Source: an uncultured Bacteroidales bacterium (lineage in GTDB: Bacteria > Bacteroidota > Bacteroidia > Bacteroidales > UBA932). From it: 14,239 nt of DNA. Made by a program: the position numbers and the translations under genes. This document shows positions 6,930-13,573 of this stretch, one piece after another. The stretch is from the NCBI GenBank assembly GCA_946408295.1, contig CAMJRT010000012.1, positions 1-14,239 on the forward strand. The letters are read 5' to 3'. Every line of letters starts with the position of its first letter. The first letter of the stretch is position 1. The notes below the pieces were generated by a model. It was not told where the DNA came from, did no database searches, and was given only the letters and a program-made list of their open reading frames with translations.

Positions 6930-8237
6930 ATGGCAACTGCGATTGAATTCAACCATGTTGGTAAGCAGTATAGATTAGGACTTGTCTCCACCAAGACATT
7001 GTCTCACGACCTCGACCGTTGGTGGCAGACCGCAGTCTTGAAGAAGGAGGATCCCTATCTGAAGATCGGAGAGACGAACGACCGTTCCACGTTCGGTAAC
7101 AGCGAGTATGTGTGGGCGCTTCGGGATATTGATTTCAAGATTGAACAGGGAGACGTTGTCGGAATCATCGGCAAGAACGGCGCAGGGAAGAGCACGCTCC
7201 TGAAACTTCTTTCCAAGGTTACCGGACCGACCGTGGGGACAATCCGGGCCAAAGGCCGGATTGGTTCTCTTCTGGAGGTGGGTACGGGCTTCCATTCCGA
7301 AATGACCGGACGGGAGAACATCTATATGAACGGTGCTATCCTCGGCATGACGAAGGCGGACATTGGCCGCAGGTTGGATGACATTATCAGTTTCAGTGGC
7401 TGTGAGCGTTATATCGACACCCCTGTGAAGCGCTATTCCAGCGGTATGAAGGTTCGTCTCGGTTTCGCTGTCGCCGCTTTCATGGAGCCGGAAATCCTCG
7501 TGGTCGATGAGGTTCTGGCCGTGGGTGATGCCGAGTTCCAGAAGAAGGCCATCGGAAAAATGCAGGATGTGAGCCGTGGTGAAGGCCGTACGGTCTTGTT
7601 CGTGAGCCATAACATGACATCCATCCGGGCGCTTTGCAAGACGGGTGTCCTGCTGGAGAATGGAATGACCAAGCAGATAGGTGAAGTCAACGAGATCGTC
7701 AGCCAGTATTTGCTGGATAATGCGATTTTGGTTGGCGACTTGCAAAAAGTGGTGCGGGCGGACATGCAGAAGTTCAGACCGTATAAGTATGACGGTGCGA
7801 CACATCAACTTGAAATCGTTGAAATTGAGCGGTTGACTCCCTATAAGATTGATTCCAATGATTCTCCGGAGTTCCGTGTAAGGGTTAAACGGACTGAGCC
7901 GGCTATCAAAAAGATACAACTCGTCACGCTGGTCGATGACCTGAAGAGCCAGCAGAGAGTCGGATTGACTTGCAGTGATGAAATCTGGATCGGCGACCAG
8001 CCCGAAGAATTTGAACTGCATGTCAAGTTGAATCATCTGAATCTTACCCGGGGCATCTATATGATGAACTTCTGGGTGTGCCTGGGCGACATTCACAGTA
8101 ATCTGACCATCTATGATGCCGTGTACAATTCGCTGACTTTCCAGGTTGCCAAGGTCAATGACAAGATAGTGACGATGTGGTCGAAAGACTGGGGGTTCAA
8201 CTATTTCAGCGGTTGTGAGACGGAGTTAGTCAAGTAG
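6930..8237 (+). CDS. wzt: Polysaccharide ABC exporter ATP-binding protein with C-terminal glycan-binding-type domain (Wzt-like)
   Basis: A 435-residue ATPase subunit of an ABC exporter for capsule, O-antigen or teichoic-acid-like polymers. The nucleotide-binding domain (about 1-260) has Walker A GKNGAGKST (81-89), the family segment LLEVGTGFHSEMTGRENIY (114-132), signature YSSGMKVRLGFA (169-180), Walker B ILVVDE (189-194) and the H-loop SHNM (His227). The LLEVGTGFH..TGRENI segment is typical of Wzt/TagH/KpsT-type exporters. Residues 270-435 form a separate, probably beta-rich domain like the Wzt C-terminal domain that recognises the capped end of an O-antigen chain in other bacteria. No ABC-2 permease (Wzm) is present in the window. 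The gene starts 30 bases after glf and ends 17 bases before the WecF-like gene. Confidence 0.94.
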   Translation: MATAIEFNHVGKQYRLGLVSTKTLSHDLDRWWQTAVLKKEDPYLKIGETNDRSTFGNSEYVWALRDIDFKIEQGDVVGIIGKNGAGKSTLLKLLSKVTGPTVGTIRAKGRIGSLLEVGTGFHSEMTGRENIYMNGAILGMTKADIGRRLDDIISFSGCERYIDTPVKRYSSGMKVRLGFAVAAFMEPEILVVDEVLAVGDAEFQKKAIGKMQDVSRGEGRTVLFVSHNMTSIRALCKTGVLLENGMTKQIGEVNEIVSQYLLDNAILVGDLQKVVRADMQKFRPYKYDGATHQLEIVEIERLTPYKIDSNDSPEFRVRVKRTEPAIKKIQLVTLVDDLKSQQRVGLTCSDEIWIGDQPEEFELHVKLNHLNLTRGIYMMNFWVCLGDIHSNLTIYDAVYNSLTFQVAKVNDKIVTMWSKDWGFNYFSGCETELVK

Positions 8238-8254
8238 GGTCGGTTCGCTTCAGC

Positions 8255-9364
8255 ATGATTCTGCATTTACTGACAGACGAGAAGTTTACGGATTATGTAA
8301 TCGAACAGTTCTCCGAACCGGAGATGCGGTCGGAGTTTGTCCTGATTCCATCCAATGGCGCGTTGCATCTGGTAAAGAGAATCGATCAATGCCGGGTAAT
8401 AAGGGCACGTTCCAAAGCGTTCAAGGATCTTCTGGATGGATTGGGGGCCTATTCGGGGCTTGTTCTTCATGGATTGTTCTGGTCCAGGTGGCAAACCCCT
8501 GTTCTAAAAGCGGTTCCGAACCATGTCAAAGTGGCGTGGGTATGCTGGGGAGGAGAGATATACAGTTGCCGGGAAAGCGGTTATACCTTCAGGGCACCTT
8601 ATACCAGGCTTTACTTGAAAGTCCGTCATCTGTTCAAACGCGATAGTGACAAACGTTCTTTCGATTGGGAAGTTCCCAAGGAACTGTATAAACGGCTGGA
8701 TTATTGTACCACCAGTATAGAAGAGGAATTTGAGTATGCGAAATCGTTCTTCCAGAACGATATGCGGCATGTCTGGTACACGTATTATTCCATTGAGGAG
8801 ACAGTCGGTCCGTTGATGGAAGAACGCTGTCACGGCATTAACGTCTTGATGGGAAATTCTGCCGCGGTCTGTAACAACCATCTGGACATGATGTTTCTGT
8901 TGGCGAAGAAAAAATATCGTTCATCAATCAAAGGCCGGAAACTGGTCACTCCTCTCAGTTATGGAGAAGCCTGGATGCGGTCTATCGTGGACAGAGTCGG
9001 GCGTTTTTTGTTCAAGGACAGTTTTAAACCTTTGCGCCGTTTCTTGCCACGGGATAAATACAATGCTTTGATGCTGGATTGTTCCACCATGATTATCGGT
9101 GCGACGGAACCTTTGGCGCAGGGGAACATCATTACGGCATTGTGGCTTGGAATGCGGGTCTATCTGAGCGAGAAGAGCATGTCCTTCCATTTTTTCAATC
9201 GAATCGGTGCCGTAGTCTTTTCTTTGGAGAAGGATTTGCCTCAGTTCCTCTTCTCTCCATTGAGTAATGAGGAAGTCAGTATTAACAGAGAAGTCCTTTC
9301 CCGTGTCTATGGGAAGGCACATGTGATGCAGGGTGCCAGGGACCTGATACAGTCGTTGAGTTGA
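8255..9364 (+). CDS. WecF-like (GT56) 4-acetamido-fucose-type glycosyltransferase
   Basis: A 369-residue protein resembling WecF/RffT (GT56), which in enterobacteria transfers Fuc4NAc from its TDP donor to undecaprenyl-linked lipid II during enterobacterial common antigen synthesis. Matching features are WVCWGGEIY (95-103), the stretch VLMGNSAAVCNNHLDM (197-212, resembling the GNSxxxxNxH pattern of the family), VTPLSYGE (231-238) and the C-terminal QGNIITALWLGMRVYLSE (289-306). Length is close to E. coli WecF (359). The link is supported by a clear RffA/WecE transaminase two genes on, which makes the TDP-Fuc4N donor precursor in that pathway. Its stop codon abuts the start of the ATP-grasp gene with no spacer, so the two are probably translated together. 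The acceptor, and whether the sugar is N-acetylated or otherwise acylated, are open. Confidence 0.8.
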   Translation: MILHLLTDEKFTDYVIEQFSEPEMRSEFVLIPSNGALHLVKRIDQCRVIRARSKAFKDLLDGLGAYSGLVLHGLFWSRWQTPVLKAVPNHVKVAWVCWGGEIYSCRESGYTFRAPYTRLYLKVRHLFKRDSDKRSFDWEVPKELYKRLDYCTTSIEEEFEYAKSFFQNDMRHVWYTYYSIEETVGPLMEERCHGINVLMGNSAAVCNNHLDMMFLLAKKKYRSSIKGRKLVTPLSYGEAWMRSIVDRVGRFLFKDSFKPLRRFLPRDKYNALMLDCSTMIIGATEPLAQGNIITALWLGMRVYLSEKSMSFHFFNRIGAVVFSLEKDLPQFLFSPLSNEEVSINREVLSRVYGKAHVMQGARDLIQSLS

Positions 9365-10609
9365 ATGCGCGTGTCCGAATTGAATAAAATACTCATCTTG
9401 GGTGCAGGAGAAGGGCAGGTCTCGCTGATTCTTCGGGCGAAGGAAGCCGGCTGGTACACGGTGGTCGTTTCTCCCCAGGGGCATTATCCCGGCTTTGAAT
9501 TGGCAGACCGTTGCTGCTATCTGGATATTTCTGATGCCGAAGCGGTTCTCGGCCTGGCGCGGGAAATGAAGGTCCAGGCCATCGCTACCGACCAGACGGA
9601 TATTTCGATGCCGACAGTTGTGACTGTAGCAAAGGAGTTGGGGCTGCCCTGCATCGACTGTGAGAACATCTACCATTTCCAGTTCAAATCCTTGATGCGG
9701 GAGATCTGCCATCGGCAGGGAATTGCGACCATCGTTTTTTGCGTGACCGACAAGTTGGAGGAAGCCCAGGCTTTCTTCTTGTCTATTCCAAACGGGAAGG
9801 CGATTGTCAAGCCGGTGGATTCCCAAGGCAGCCGCGGTATCCACAAGGTCTGCTCGCCGGACGGGATTCCGGATGCTTACGCTTCCGCTCTGAAGTATTC
9901 ACGGAGTGGAAGAGTCATCATCGAACAGTTCATCGACGGGCATGAGATAGAGGTTGATACGGCGATGAAGGACGGGAAAACGGTATGTACGCTGATCGGT
10001 GATGTCTATAATTTCGGTTTCGAGGACACCTTCTCGGCCTATGAGCGTATTTATCCGGCCAGGATGGAACCCGAACTTGAGAAAAAGGTCCGTGCCTATA
10101 ACGAATCCGTCCTGAAAGCCTTGGGTTTGACGACCGGTTGGACCCATGGCGAGTACATTGTGACGGAAGAAGGGGATGTCTATCTGCTGGAAGTCGGATT
10201 GCGGGGAGGTGGCAATTTCATAGGCTCTGACATTTTGCGTGACAGGTTGGGGGTAGGGACGGATGAGATGGCCTTTCTGACCGCCATCGGCGACGATTCA
10301 TTCTATAATAGGATGGGTCCCCGGGAAGGATATTGCGCGTACAAGTGTTTCTACCTGCCGGAAGGTGAAGTGAAAACGGTTGATATCGACGAAGGTTTGT
10401 TGACCCGGCCGTTTGTGCTGAGGCATAATCTGGACGGCCTGTGTGTCGGTAGGCAGATTGGTAAAGCGACGGATAAGTCCAGTCGTTTTACCGTGGTAGT
10501 AAAGGCGGAGACAGCGGATGAATTGAGAAGGATCCTCGATGATATCGAGAACCGGATCCATGTGGGTGTCCTTACGGCTTCGGGAGTGCAGGGGGCTATT
10601 TGGAAATGA
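9365..10609 (+). CDS. ATP-grasp carboxylate-amine ligase
   Basis: A 414-residue ATP-grasp enzyme; such enzymes activate a carboxylate as an acyl phosphate and join it to an amine or other nucleophile. The N-terminal domain begins KILILGAGEGQ (8-18). The ATP-binding core contains IVKPVDSQGSRGIHKV (147-162), the glycine-rich lid, then EQFIDGHEIEVDTA (187-200), and HGEYIVTEEGDVYLLEVGLR (261-280), whose Glu263 and Glu276 are the likely metal ligands. The end of the family motif reads EVGLRGGG rather than the common E-N-P-R-GG. It is immediately downstream of the WecF-like gene and upstream of the Fuc4N transaminase, and no WecD acetyltransferase is seen. It is therefore a candidate for attaching an amino acid or other acyl acid to the 4-amino group. 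Family secure; that reaction is inferred. Confidence 0.88.
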   Translation: MRVSELNKILILGAGEGQVSLILRAKEAGWYTVVVSPQGHYPGFELADRCCYLDISDAEAVLGLAREMKVQAIATDQTDISMPTVVTVAKELGLPCIDCENIYHFQFKSLMREICHRQGIATIVFCVTDKLEEAQAFFLSIPNGKAIVKPVDSQGSRGIHKVCSPDGIPDAYASALKYSRSGRVIIEQFIDGHEIEVDTAMKDGKTVCTLIGDVYNFGFEDTFSAYERIYPARMEPELEKKVRAYNESVLKALGLTTGWTHGEYIVTEEGDVYLLEVGLRGGGNFIGSDILRDRLGVGTDEMAFLTAIGDDSFYNRMGPREGYCAYKCFYLPEGEVKTVDIDEGLLTRPFVLRHNLDGLCVGRQIGKATDKSSRFTVVVKAETADELRRILDDIENRIHVGVLTASGVQGAIWK

Positions 10610-10750
10610 ATTTGCTTGGATAAAAGCAAGAAGGACAAGGAAGCCTTGGAGAGAGTGTCTCATGGATTGATTATAATTCCATTGCATCCATAATCAAGTG
10701 TATGGAGAATACGTAAGTTATGATAGAGATCTGAACACGCAATTGTAGAA
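10610..10750 (+). promoter_or_regulatory. 141-base intergenic region with several inverted repeats
   Basis: This is the largest gene-free gap in the window and no credible reading frame is seen in it. It contains three potential hairpins: TTGCTT/AAGCAA (10612-10617 with 10624-10629, loop 6), CAAGG/CCTTG (10636-10640 with 10644-10648, loop 3) and TTGATTAT/ATAATCAA (10667-10674 with 10690-10697, loop 15). An alternative pairing TGGAT/ATCCA (10663-10667 with 10686-10690) shares bases with the third and would exclude it. None is followed by a T-run, so a simple intrinsic terminator is unlikely. I find no good match to the Bacteroidota promoter (TTTG then TAnnTTTG). It could be a processing site, an attenuator or an old rearrangement junction. 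Confidence 0.4.
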
Positions 10751-11890
10751 ATGATTGATTTTAACCGACCCCATTTTACGGGGCATGAACTGAAATACAT
10801 CCAGCAGGCCGTCGTAGATAATCACAGGATATCCGGCAATGGTCTGTTCACGAAACAGTGCCAGCATTTCTTCGAAGAGAAATACGGGTTCAAGAAGTGC
10901 CTTCTTACGACCAGTTGCACCGATGCGCTGGAGATGGCCGCCATCCTCTGTGATATCCAGCCGGGAGACGAGGTGATCGTCCCCAGTTACACGTTTGTGT
11001 CCTCGGCGCTTGCGTTCGTCCGTGCGGGAGCGAAGATTGTCTTTGCGGACAGCACGGGACGGAATCCGAACATCGATGCCGACCAGATTGAAGGGCTCAT
11101 TACAGACCGCACGAAGGTGATTGTTCCCGTTCATTATGCCGGCGTGGCCTGTGATATGGATCGGATCATGGAGATTGCCCATCGGCATGGGCTGTTGGTT
11201 GTGGAAGACGCCGCTCAGGCCATAGACTCTTTTTATAAAGGGCGGCCGCTGGGAAGCATCGGCCATCTGGCTGCATTTTCCTTCCATGAGACCAAGAATA
11301 TCATCTCCGGTGAGGGCGGTCTTCTGGCGGTCAATGATGAACGGTTCATCCGACGTGCCGAGATTATCTGGGAGAAAGGTACGAACCGGGCAGAGTTCTT
11401 CCGGGGGGAGGTGAATAAGTATGGCTGGTGCGATACGGGCAGTTCATTCCTTCCAAGCGAAGTCATTGCCGCTTTCCTGTGGGCTCAGTTGGAGGAGATG
11501 ACGGCTATCCAGGATAAGCGCAAATCGTTGTGGAATCAATATTACGGTCTTCTGAAACCCCTTTCGGAAAAGCGGTTCTTCCGTCTTCCCGACATCCCGG
11601 AATTCGCCACGAACAATGCCCACATGTTCTATCTCGTATGCAATTCCTTTGAAGAGCGTACTGCGTTGATCAAATGGCTGAAAGAGCATGATGTTCAGGC
11701 GGTCTTCCATTATCTGAGTCTGCATTCGAGCCCGTATTATCAGGACAGGCATGATGGCCGTGACCTGCCGAATTGTGATTTTTACGCCGATTGCCTGGTC
11801 CGTCTGCCCATGTATTATGATTTGACAGAAACGGATGTGGACGAGATATGTCATCTCATCGAAGCGTTCTATAACAGTGATAACCAATAA
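10751..11890 (+). CDS. rffA: dTDP-4-amino-4,6-dideoxygalactose transaminase (RffA/WecE)
   Basis: A 379-residue pyridoxal-phosphate enzyme of the DegT/DnrJ/EryC1/StrS family, and specifically of the RffA/WecE type, which converts TDP-4-keto-6-deoxy-glucose to TDP-4-amino-4,6-dideoxy-galactose (TDP-Fuc4N) using glutamate. From memory of E. coli RffA the match runs end to end: LLTTSCTDALEMAA (51-64), IQPGDEVIVPSYTFVS (69-84), VIVPVHYAGVACDMD (123-137), VVEDAAQA (150-157, with Asp153 for the PLP nitrogen), FSFHETKN (176-183, Lys182 as the Schiff-base lysine), EKGTNRAEFFRGEVNKYGW and NAHMFYL. Length equals the family. The TDP-sugar precursors (RmlA/RmlB) are not in the window and may be elsewhere in the genome. 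The PP-loop gene starts 9 bases downstream. Of all the genes here, this one gives the firmest substrate prediction. Confidence 0.95.
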   Translation: MIDFNRPHFTGHELKYIQQAVVDNHRISGNGLFTKQCQHFFEEKYGFKKCLLTTSCTDALEMAAILCDIQPGDEVIVPSYTFVSSALAFVRAGAKIVFADSTGRNPNIDADQIEGLITDRTKVIVPVHYAGVACDMDRIMEIAHRHGLLVVEDAAQAIDSFYKGRPLGSIGHLAAFSFHETKNIISGEGGLLAVNDERFIRRAEIIWEKGTNRAEFFRGEVNKYGWCDTGSSFLPSEVIAAFLWAQLEEMTAIQDKRKSLWNQYYGLLKPLSEKRFFRLPDIPEFATNNAHMFYLVCNSFEERTALIKWLKEHDVQAVFHYLSLHSSPYYQDRHDGRDLPNCDFYADCLVRLPMYYDLTETDVDEICHLIEAFYNSDNQ

Positions 11891-11899
11891 AGCCCAGCG

Positions 11900-12661
11900 A
11901 TGAAAAAAGTCAACATTTTGTGGACAGGCGGACTGGACTCCACCTATAGAGTTCTGGAATTGTCCATGTCGGAGGTTACGATTCAGCCCTATTATCTGGC
12001 CAATGTCAACCCCTCGACGCAACATGAGATCAATGCGATTTTACGAAACACGGAGGCCATATTGAGCCGGCCGGAAACAAAGTGCACCTTGCTCCCCCTC
12101 ATCGTTGTACATACTTCTCTGATTAAACCCAATGCGGAGATTACGGCAGCCTGGGAGAGATTGCATGCTTTATCCCGTCTGGGATCGCAATATGATTGGA
12201 TTGCCAGGTTTGCCGACCAATACAACCTGACGCTTGAACTTGGCATTGAAAAGGATGATAAGGAGAGTACGATTGTCAGATGTTTATCCCAATCCGGTGG
12301 GTATAGTATCCTGGACAATGAAGAAGTGGTCGTTTCGGAAGAAGGGACTGAAGACGCAAAGTTGGTATTCAAGAATATGAGATTCCCTCTTCCCTTGTTC
12401 AATATGACGAAGCAGGACGAGATTGAACAGTTCAAACGGTGGGGAGCCACCAAAGTCCTGAATCGGACCTGGTTTTGCTACAGGCCGGTGAATGGGAAAC
12501 CTTGCGGGCTCTGTGATCCTTGCCAGACCTATATCGAGGTCGGTCTCGAGAACCGTATTCCTAAGAATAGACGCAGATTATACTATCTGCGGAAGAATCA
12601 TAATAAGTTATTCAATTTCATACGCAACCTTAAGCATAGAATAAGGTCGCTTTTCAAATAA
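11900..12661 (+). CDS. QueC-like PP-loop ATPase with zinc-binding cysteines
   Basis: A 253-residue PP-loop (adenine-nucleotide alpha hydrolase fold) protein resembling QueC/ExsB, which converts 7-carboxy-7-deazaguanine to the nitrile preQ0 through ATP-dependent amidation and dehydration. The PP-loop is ILWTGGLDST (6-15). Near the C-terminus, RTWFCYRPVNGKPCGLCDPC (189-208) has Cys193, 202, 205 and 208, the same C-x8-C-x2-C-x2-C spacing and CGxCDxC form as the zinc site of QueC. A basic C-terminal tail (KNRRRLYYLRKNHNK...) extends past the usual end. The rest is diverged from housekeeping QueC, and no other queuosine gene (queD, queE, folE) is near. It lies between the Fuc4N transaminase and a TupA-like ligase, so a carboxylate-activating step on a sugar or its substituent is more likely than tRNA modification. 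Substrate unknown. Confidence 0.82.
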   Translation: MKKVNILWTGGLDSTYRVLELSMSEVTIQPYYLANVNPSTQHEINAILRNTEAILSRPETKCTLLPLIVVHTSLIKPNAEITAAWERLHALSRLGSQYDWIARFADQYNLTLELGIEKDDKESTIVRCLSQSGGYSILDNEEVVVSEEGTEDAKLVFKNMRFPLPLFNMTKQDEIEQFKRWGATKVLNRTWFCYRPVNGKPCGLCDPCQTYIEVGLENRIPKNRRRLYYLRKNHNKLFNFIRNLKHRIRSLFK

Positions 12662-12670
12662 TGACTGCCT

Positions 12671-13573
12671 ATGGTTTTTTACAAAAAGATCCCCCGCTTT
12701 ATCAAGCGTCAGTTCCGCAAGTTGGAGTATAACTTGTCCCATGCCATCAGCGGATCCTGGTTTGACAGTGTCCGATGCCGTCAAATCACAGGGAAAAGAA
12801 TGAACTGGCGAAATCCGGAAGGAATCACACAGAAATTATTATGGCTCAATCGCTTCTGGCAGCCTCAGATGAAGGTCGATTGCGCGGATAAATACAGGTC
12901 GAAGTTATATCTGGCAAAAATCGGATTGAATGAACTCGTCGTCCCGCTTCTGGGGGTATGGAAGACTCCTGAAGAAATCGATTTCGATAAACTTCCCAAA
13001 CAGTTTGTACTGAAAACAAACCACGGGTGCGGAACGAATATCATCTGCTTCGATAAGGACGATTTGGATATAAAGGCGACGAGAGACAAGTTGCGCGCCT
13101 GGATGGACATCGACTATGGGAAATTGTATAATGAGCGGCATTATAGTAAAATACAGAAGTGCATCATCGCCGAGGAGTTGTTGCATACCGGGGCTTTCCC
13201 CGTCGATTACAAGATACATTGTCTTAACGGAGAGCCATACTGTTTCTTGTTTTATCCTAAGCATACGGAAACGACATGCGAACGGATTTCTTTCTCCCTG
13301 GATTGGCAAAGAAGATATTATATAAAAGGAGAGGAGAAGTTCCATTACAATATTCCATGTCCCGATAATCTGGCTAAAATGTTGGAATATGCCAGGACGC
13401 TTTCCAAGCCATTTCCCTATGTTAGGATTGACTTTTATGAGTCCGACGGGCGGCTTTATTTGGGAGAATTCACATTTACCCCTTTCAGCAACATTATGGA
13501 CTATGTTTATAAGCCGGAGGTTTGCCAAGAAATGGGTGAGAGATTAGTATTACCTTTAACAACCGAGAAATGA
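12671..13573 (+). CDS. TupA-like ATP-grasp amidoligase
   Basis: A 300-residue protein of the TupA-like ATP-grasp family, named after TupA of the teichuronopeptide locus of alkaliphilic Bacillus and thought to form amide bonds between sugar acids or amino sugars and amino acids. Family features are MNWRNPEGITQKLLWLN (44-60), CADKYRSKLYLAKIGL (71-86), LPKQFVLKTNHGCGTNI (108-124, ATP-binding strand and lid), IIAEELL (165-171), DYKIHCLNGEPYCFLFY (179-195) and VRIDFYESDGRLYLGEFTF (251-269) with Glu266 a likely metal ligand. The basic N-terminal stretch has no clear transmembrane segment. ATG 12671 is the start of the only frame with this homology; a nearer ATG at 12661 opens a different frame of 23 codons. 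The last four bases overlap the next gene (ATGA). It is the second ATP-grasp enzyme in the locus and unrelated in subfamily to the first. Its acyl donor is unknown. Confidence 0.85.
   Translation: MVFYKKIPRFIKRQFRKLEYNLSHAISGSWFDSVRCRQITGKRMNWRNPEGITQKLLWLNRFWQPQMKVDCADKYRSKLYLAKIGLNELVVPLLGVWKTPEEIDFDKLPKQFVLKTNHGCGTNIICFDKDDLDIKATRDKLRAWMDIDYGKLYNERHYSKIQKCIIAEELLHTGAFPVDYKIHCLNGEPYCFLFYPKHTETTCERISFSLDWQRRYYIKGEEKFHYNIPCPDNLAKMLEYARTLSKPFPYVRIDFYESDGRLYLGEFTFTPFSNIMDYVYKPEVCQEMGERLVLPLTTEK

Noticed and set aside
5706..6956. Long minus-strand reading frame of 416 codons opposite glf, with similar ones at 4750-5664, 6975-8096 and 8924-9844
   Set aside because: Each lies opposite a well-recognised plus-strand gene and its translation shows no recognisable domain. 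Codon bias in moderately G+C-rich genes commonly leaves such antisense frames open.
10612..10648. Intrinsic terminator after the ATP-grasp gene
   Set aside because: The two small hairpins are short and not followed by a T-run, so termination is not supported.
12661..12732. ATG overlapping the stop of the PP-loop gene, opening a short frame
   Set aside because: The frame ends after 23 codons with no recognisable content; the TupA-like protein starts at 12671 in another frame.
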